A stretch of DNA of 11,472 nucleotides. Source: Acanthamoeba lenticulata (lineage: Eukaryota; Discosea; Longamoebia; Acanthamoebidae). Made by a program: the position numbers and the translations under genes. Numbering within the stretch: the stretch's first letter is position 1; each line of letters opens with the position of its first letter. Positions 7,001 through 11,472 of the stretch are shown piece after piece. The notes beneath the pieces were generated by a model. The model had not been told where the DNA came from. It made no database searches and saw nothing but the letters and a program-made list of their open reading frames with translations. Where the stretch lies: contig NAVB01001566.1 of assembly GCA_002179805.1 (NCBI GenBank), positions 1-11,472 on the forward strand. Reading direction: 5' to 3'.

Positions 7001-10000
7001 CTCACTCAACCAAAACCTGATGGCCAAGGGTTCGGCGGCGGTCGCCTCCGCAGCCTCGGGTCCCATGGCCCCCGCCCGGAGCAAGAGCAGTGAGGATGAT
7101 GACGACTCCGAGGAGGAGGAAGAGGAAGAGCAGTTCGGCGACTGGAGCCAGGTCCATAGGGGCATGGGCCTCCGCGACAACGGTGTCGATGAAGATGAGC
7201 CGGTCAGCCTACGAAGGTTGACCATGGGTGTCGGCCTGCTTCGAAGGGCCAACGCCGACGCTAAGGGTACGCACTACAATTCTCTTTTCTTTCTCGTACA
7301 CGTCGATGTCAGGTGCCTCGCAGCAGGTCTCACTTCCTCTTTGTGGTCACAGACAAGCAAATGCAGAACGCCAAGAAGCAGAAGAAGCGCCTGGGCAGCT
7401 GCGGTGGTGGCGAGTACAACGATCTCGATGAAGTCAACGGCGACACCAAGGCAAACAAGAAGACCAACAAGAAGCAGAAGCAGAACATCAACGAGGTGCG
7501 CCTGCTCGACCTGGAGAGACGCCTGGCCGAGAAGGAGACCGAGATCGAACGCTTGCAAGACAAGTTCAACGACATGAAGGAGGAGTACGAAGTCCTCCTC
7601 GAGGAGAAGCGCTTCAGGGAGGAAGAAGAAAAGGAATCGCAGCCCGAAGTCACAACCGCAGCGACGACGACTCAGCTCCAAGCAGCGCAGTTTGTGCACG
7701 AGGTCGAAGCGATGGAGCGCAAGATGAAGGAGCGCAACCACGAATACGAGCGTGAAGTCATGCGGCTCAAGGAGGACGCGGATGACAGGCGCCGAGCCTG
7801 GGAAGCTGAGGTGCAGGAGCGTGACGAAAGGGAGCGCCAGCTCGTGGCTGCCCTGGCCGCCGCAGAGCGCGAGCAAGCGGAACGCGAAACCGAGCTTGCC
7901 GACCTACGTAACGAGCTCACCGCAGTCCGCGACGAGACGAGAAAGGAGATCTCGAGCTATGTCTTCAAGATGGGCGAGATGGGGCGCCTCCTGGGCGAGA
8001 AGCGCCGCGAGATTGAGGCGGAGGCTGCTCGGCAGCTGGAGGCCAGCGCTAGAGTCGTGGCGGCCAAGGACGACGAGATCAGGCAGCTGGTTCAGCAACA
8101 GAATGCTTCTCTCGAGGAGGTGCGACGGCAGCACGACGGTGCACTCGATCTCCTGAGGCGCGACATGGACAAGCACACGTGCGAGCTCGAGGCCGAGAGG
8201 GAGAGGCGGGAGCGGGAGCTGGAGAGCGCCAAGATCCAGGCGCTTGACGAACAGCGCCAGTACTACGAAGAGGAGATCACTCGCATCAAGGAGGAGATGG
8301 CGCGCCAGTGGGCCGAGTGGGAGAACCGCGGCAAGGAGGGCGAGCGGTCCATGGTCCTGCGGCTCAACGAGGAGAAGGAGGAGCTCATCGCCCGCACGCG
8401 CAAGGAGCGGGACGAAATGGAGTTGGAGCACCAGCGGACCCGGGCTGCTCTCGAGAGCGACGCGCGCGCCAATGAGGCGCGTCTCCAGGGCCAGGTGGCG
8501 TCTCTTGAACAGGCAATCGCGGAGGTTGTGTCGGCCAAGACCGCACTTGAGCACAGGGCTGACGACCAGCGGAAGACGTTCGAGCAGCGGATCGCTGAAC
8601 TTGAGTCCAACTTGGAGGCCTCGAGGGAGACGCTCTCAAGCCAGCTCCAATCCCTACGCAGCGAGTTGGACTCGGCTCGACGCGCAAGCCAAGACCTCGA
8701 GGCAGCCCACCAAGCCGAGCTCTCACGGCTGCATCTGGAGCAAGCCAACGAGACTGACACGCTAAAGAGCGCCCTTCGTAGCGAGCTCGACCGGCTCGTG
8801 CAGGAGAAGGCCGCCGAACTGGAAGCTCTCAAGAGCGCGCATGATGCCGAACGCGAGTGGCTGGCAAGAAAGCAGGAGGACGAGATTGCGACCTTCCAGC
8901 GCGCGATTCACGACATGGACGCAGAGCTGGCGGACCTCAGGCGGGAGGAGCAGCGGCGGCGAGAGGAGATGCAGCAACGGCATGACCAGACACGTTCTGC
9001 GCTGGAGGCAATGATCGCCAGCAAGGAGAAGCAAATGGCTGACCTCAAGGAGGCCGAGACCCAGGCGAGGCGTGAGCTCGAGGAGCGCCTCAAGCAGGCT
9101 CATCTCGCTGAACTGGACGACCTCGAGGACAAGCACGGGAAGGAGATCGAGAACCTGACCGCCGAACAAAAGCGGATGAAGAGCGAATCCGACGCCATGC
9201 AGCGCGAACTCGAACGTTCCATCAACGAACGGCTCGCCTACATCAAGCAGCTGGAAGCGTACGTGCACTGCGTCATCCCTTGGTTGGTTTGGTTGGTTGG
9301 AGCAGTCTTCTCATTACCTCCCTCTTTGTTTATGACTCCTTCAGTTTGCAGAAGGTGGAGGCGCATGCACAGGGAGAGATCACGAGCCTCAACGACACCA
9401 TCGCGCGCATGCAGAGAGACTACAGGTCGCTCACTCAAGAGAAGACCCAGCTCCTGGCGCGCGTGGAGGAGCTCGTGCTTGCCAACGCCAAGCTCACGGG
9501 GCACCAGAACCTCAACCAGAAGATTCGGCACCACGAGAAGATTAAGCAAGAGAACAACGCGCTCATGATGGTACTCGTGTGCTACCATCATGCTCCCTCC
9601 CCTTCCTTCCCCCTCTGGGACTAATCCTATGGCGGGGGCACAACAGCAGGTGAAGAGCCTGAAGAAGGAGCTGGTTCTGACCAGGAACGAACTCAGTAAG
9701 TACCGGCCGGAGGGATCGCTCGAGATTGGCAGCGAAGAAGATGAAGAGGAAAAGCTCAAAAAGCAAGTCGCTCAGCAGGAGAGCGTCATTGCCACCCTCG
9801 ACGCGCAACTCACCGTGCGTAGTGTCTTTTTCTTGCACACCCGATCATGACGACCTGCTCACCTCACGTTGATCTCCTCACCCTACATGCGCAGGTGCTG
9901 CGCGGAGAGCTGAGCTCCCTTCACAAGACCTACATCGGTGCTGCTTCTGCTGGCCAGGACCACGCCGGTAGGAGTCCCCTTTTTGTTGTTGGCTGATGGT

Positions 10001-10725
10001 GCGCTGTTATGGGCTAACATGCTGCCTAAACAGAGAGTGGAAAAGATGGAGGAGAGGAAGCGTTCTCGTGCGAGGTTGCACTTAGCCAACTGAGGCTCAA
10101 GCTCTCCGCCATGTCGCAGGAGATTACGAACCTCAGCTTCAGGAAGGTCCTCCTCGAGAGGGAGAATGCCCTCTACGCCACCAAGACTCAGCACGGTCTT
10201 CTTGGCTCGACTTCTTCTACGCCAAGCTCGGCCGGCACCATCCCGGTCGTCGTGCCTTCCTCACACATGCTCCAGCCTCCCGTCGTTCCTGCTTCGTCGA
10301 CGTCCGCCACCGTCTCTGTTGCTCCCACCACGACTTCATCGTCGTCATCAGCAGCGCGTGCGCTGGCCGACGTCACCAATTTTGAGCCGCCCACCGCCAC
10401 CAAGCCGCTGCCCGCAGAGGAAGCTGCCGTGGGCAAGGTGTCGACGGTCGCGAGCAAGAGCGGCGCGTCTGTACAAAAGGAGAACGCCGTGCCTGGCGTG
10501 GTGGCGGCCGGCAAGGACAGCAGCAGCATCAAGACGAGCCGAAGCGGCAGCCGACGCGAACCCCGCGACAAGCAGCCGGGCGAACGAACGGCCACGACAA
10601 TCGCGGCTTCTGCTGCTGCTGACGCGAAGCGGAGCGGGAGCAGCGGGAGCGGCAAGGAACGACGAATCCGTGTGGCTGTGCTTCAGCGCACCCTCTCCTC
10701 GACGTCCAACCGACCAGCATCGTGA
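4007..10725 (+). CDS. Kinesin-12 / KIF15-like spindle motor with long coiled coil
   Basis: Sixteen exons: 4007-4142, 4210-4311, 4371-4433, 4506-4606, 4665-4835, 4909-5019, 5097-5207, 5269-5394, 5479-5568, 5635-5694, 5766-7266, 7353-9258, 9345-9570, 9647-9814, 9895-9967 and 10034-10725; all introns are GT-AG. The product is about 1878 aa (human KIF15 is about 1390). The N-terminal motor (1-357) has the P-loop GQTGSGKT (89-96), switch I NDVSSRSH (211-218), switch II DLAGSE (247-252), HINKSL (269-274) and [10 protein letters not shown] (294-303). The neck [16 protein letters not shown] is typical of kinesin-12. Heptad-rich coiled coil fills most of 360-1670, broken by an acidic run (800-812). 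[21 protein letters not shown] (near 1545-1563) resembles the HMMR/KIF15 C-terminal motif. The Ser/Thr/Ala-rich tail has a KEN box (1797-1799). Expected role: plus-end motor on spindle or division microtubules. Ten introns lie in the motor part and five in the rest. Confidence 0.88.
6534..6563 (+). repeat. 12-bp coding repeat (Ser-Thr run)
   Basis: TCGACGTCAAC(C/A) is repeated about 2.5 times inside kinesin exon 11 and encodes an alternating Ser/Thr run in a predicted linker between coiled-coil segments. Confidence 0.6.
9280..9300 (+). repeat. TTGG microsatellite in kinesin intron 12
   Basis: TTGGTTGGTTTGGTTGGTTGG lies mid-intron. Five GG pairs could in principle form a two-tetrad G-quadruplex in the pre-mRNA. 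No other repeat of this kind is seen. Confidence 0.5.
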
Positions 10726-10894
10726 TGATGGTGAGGCCAGCCCGCTGAGACTTCTGTTGTAAAATTTCGTTTTTCTCTTTTAGATTTCAGGAAAAGGTTT
10801 TTCTTGACCCGCCCCAGCGTGTGTCCTGCTGGCAGCAACTGGAACACAAACGCCACACAAATCACAAGTACAGGACAGCTGATCTGACTGCATC
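10726..10894. other. Kinesin 3' flank and p47-like promoter
   Basis: This 169-bp gap lies between two genes on the same strand. The first half is T-rich (about 10757-10807). I see no canonical AATAAA; the second half is mixed, with no clear promoter motif. Confidence 0.4.
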
Positions 10895-11472
10895 ATGACA
10901 TCCACAGCAGAGGTGTTGAAGGAATTCCAGAACATTACTGGTGCCGACGCAGAGACTGGCAGGTTCTACCTCGAATCGGCCAAGTGGGACTTAAGTGTAC
11001 GCTCATCTTGCATTTCCGTTTGCACAGAGGCCTTGCACTGAATCTGTCTTCTTCTTGCAGGCGGCCACAGAAATGTTCTTCGAAAGCGGCGGGCAAGCGG
11101 CGGCCCACACAGGTGCTGGGGGCCAACCAAGGGCGGCAGCACCCACTTCGGCAGCGGCACCTGCGCCCACACGGTCGCAGCCCAGGAGGTGCGAAGCCTC
11201 CTCTTGGCCCACTACCTGCTTGCTCCTTCCAGCAATTGATGGTGAGTGCTCACCACGCGCGCGTCCACGCACGATAGGGCGCAAGGAGGCGTTCGGGGGT
11301 TCTCCGACCTGGGCCAGGAGGAAGAAGAAGGGCAGGACTATTTCACAGGCGGCAAGGCCAGCGGCATGGTGGTGCGCGACCCCAAGAAGGAGCAGGCCAC
11401 CGGCCACGACCTCGTGTCCGAGCTGATGGAGAACGCCCGCAAGTACGTGGCACAAGTGGTCTACCCCCCCCC
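10895..11472 (+). CDS. p47/NSFL1C/Shp1-like p97 (Cdc48) cofactor, N-terminal part
   Basis: Exons are 10895-10996, 11061-11188 and from 11278, with introns of 64 and 89 bp; the 3' end is beyond the window. MTSTAEVLKEFQNITGADAE, then RFYLESAKWDLSAATEMFFE, form a UBA-like helical domain (1-45), nearly the p47 pattern of F-x3-TGA...FFLESA-WDL-x-A. An Ala/Pro/Gly-rich linker follows. Then come GGVRGFSDL, an acidic EEEEGQ run and DYFTGGKASGMVVRDP, the motif that opens the SEP domain of p47, Shp1 and plant PUX proteins; a C-terminal UBX domain is expected off the edge. These proteins adapt the p97 ATPase to ubiquitinated substrates and homotypic membrane fusion. The last exon may end at 11442, where GTACGT resembles this genome's donors, since the codons after it no longer look like the family. 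The window ends in a C run. Confidence 0.82.

Noticed and set aside
6767..7252. Ser-rich minus-strand frame
   Set aside because: Shadow of the acidic and coiled-coil part of kinesin exon 11.
7274..7876. Leu/Val-rich minus-strand frame resembling a membrane protein
   Set aside because: Antisense of Glu/Lys/Gln-rich coiled-coil codons gives Leu/Phe-rich artefacts. The plus strand is the kinesin exon.
8263..8832. Ser/Arg-rich minus-strand frame
   Set aside because: Shadow of kinesin exon 12, with codon bias typical of antisense coiled coil.
10188..10655. Minus-strand frame over the kinesin tail
   Set aside because: The plus frame continues the spliced kinesin with matching phase. The minus frame is low-complexity with no domain.
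11464..11472. C run at the right end as a telomere or regulatory tract
   Set aside because: It is only nine bases at the contig edge, more likely an assembly boundary or homopolymer end.

Overview
This is a nuclear window from a gene-dense, GC-rich eukaryote with many short introns. Protein families, GT-AG introns of about 57-100 bp and gaps of 60-400 bp suit a free-living amoebozoan such as Acanthamoeba. That placement is inferred from style and gene content, not from a search. All gene models were spliced by hand: 29 introns were placed by keeping the frame and family motifs intact.

Layout from left to right. (1) On the minus strand, running off the left edge, is the start of a secreted protein with a signal peptide and Cys-containing Pro/Ser repeats. 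(2) Positions 299-706 are non-coding: its presumed promoter, with an E2F-type palindrome and a TTACGTAA palindrome, plus the 3' end of the next gene. (3) At 707-1369 on the minus strand is a four-exon gene for the small membrane-anchor subunit of mitochondrial succinate dehydrogenase (CybS/SdhD type). (4) A 199-bp divergent promoter separates it from a four-exon universal stress protein (USP) gene (1569-2237, plus). (5) Only 63 bp later comes a seven-exon 2-oxoglutarate/Fe(II) dioxygenase (2301-3767, plus). (6) A 239-bp promoter with three E2F-like sites leads into a 16-exon kinesin-12/KIF15-like motor of about 1878 residues (4007-10725, plus). (7) After 169 bp, a p47/NSFL1C/Shp1-type p97 cofactor gene begins (10895, plus) and runs off the right edge.

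The genes do not form one pathway. They cover secretion, respiration, stress response, small-molecule oxidation, mitotic spindle motility and p97/Cdc48 function. The strongest leads are the hidden secreted repeat gene, the E2F-like cluster in front of the mitotic kinesin, the kinesin's C-terminal HMMR/KIF15-like motif and KEN box, and the unusual splice-donor preference (C at intron position +4). I found no RNA genes, transposons, CRISPR arrays or clear sign of a wholly new multi-gene system.
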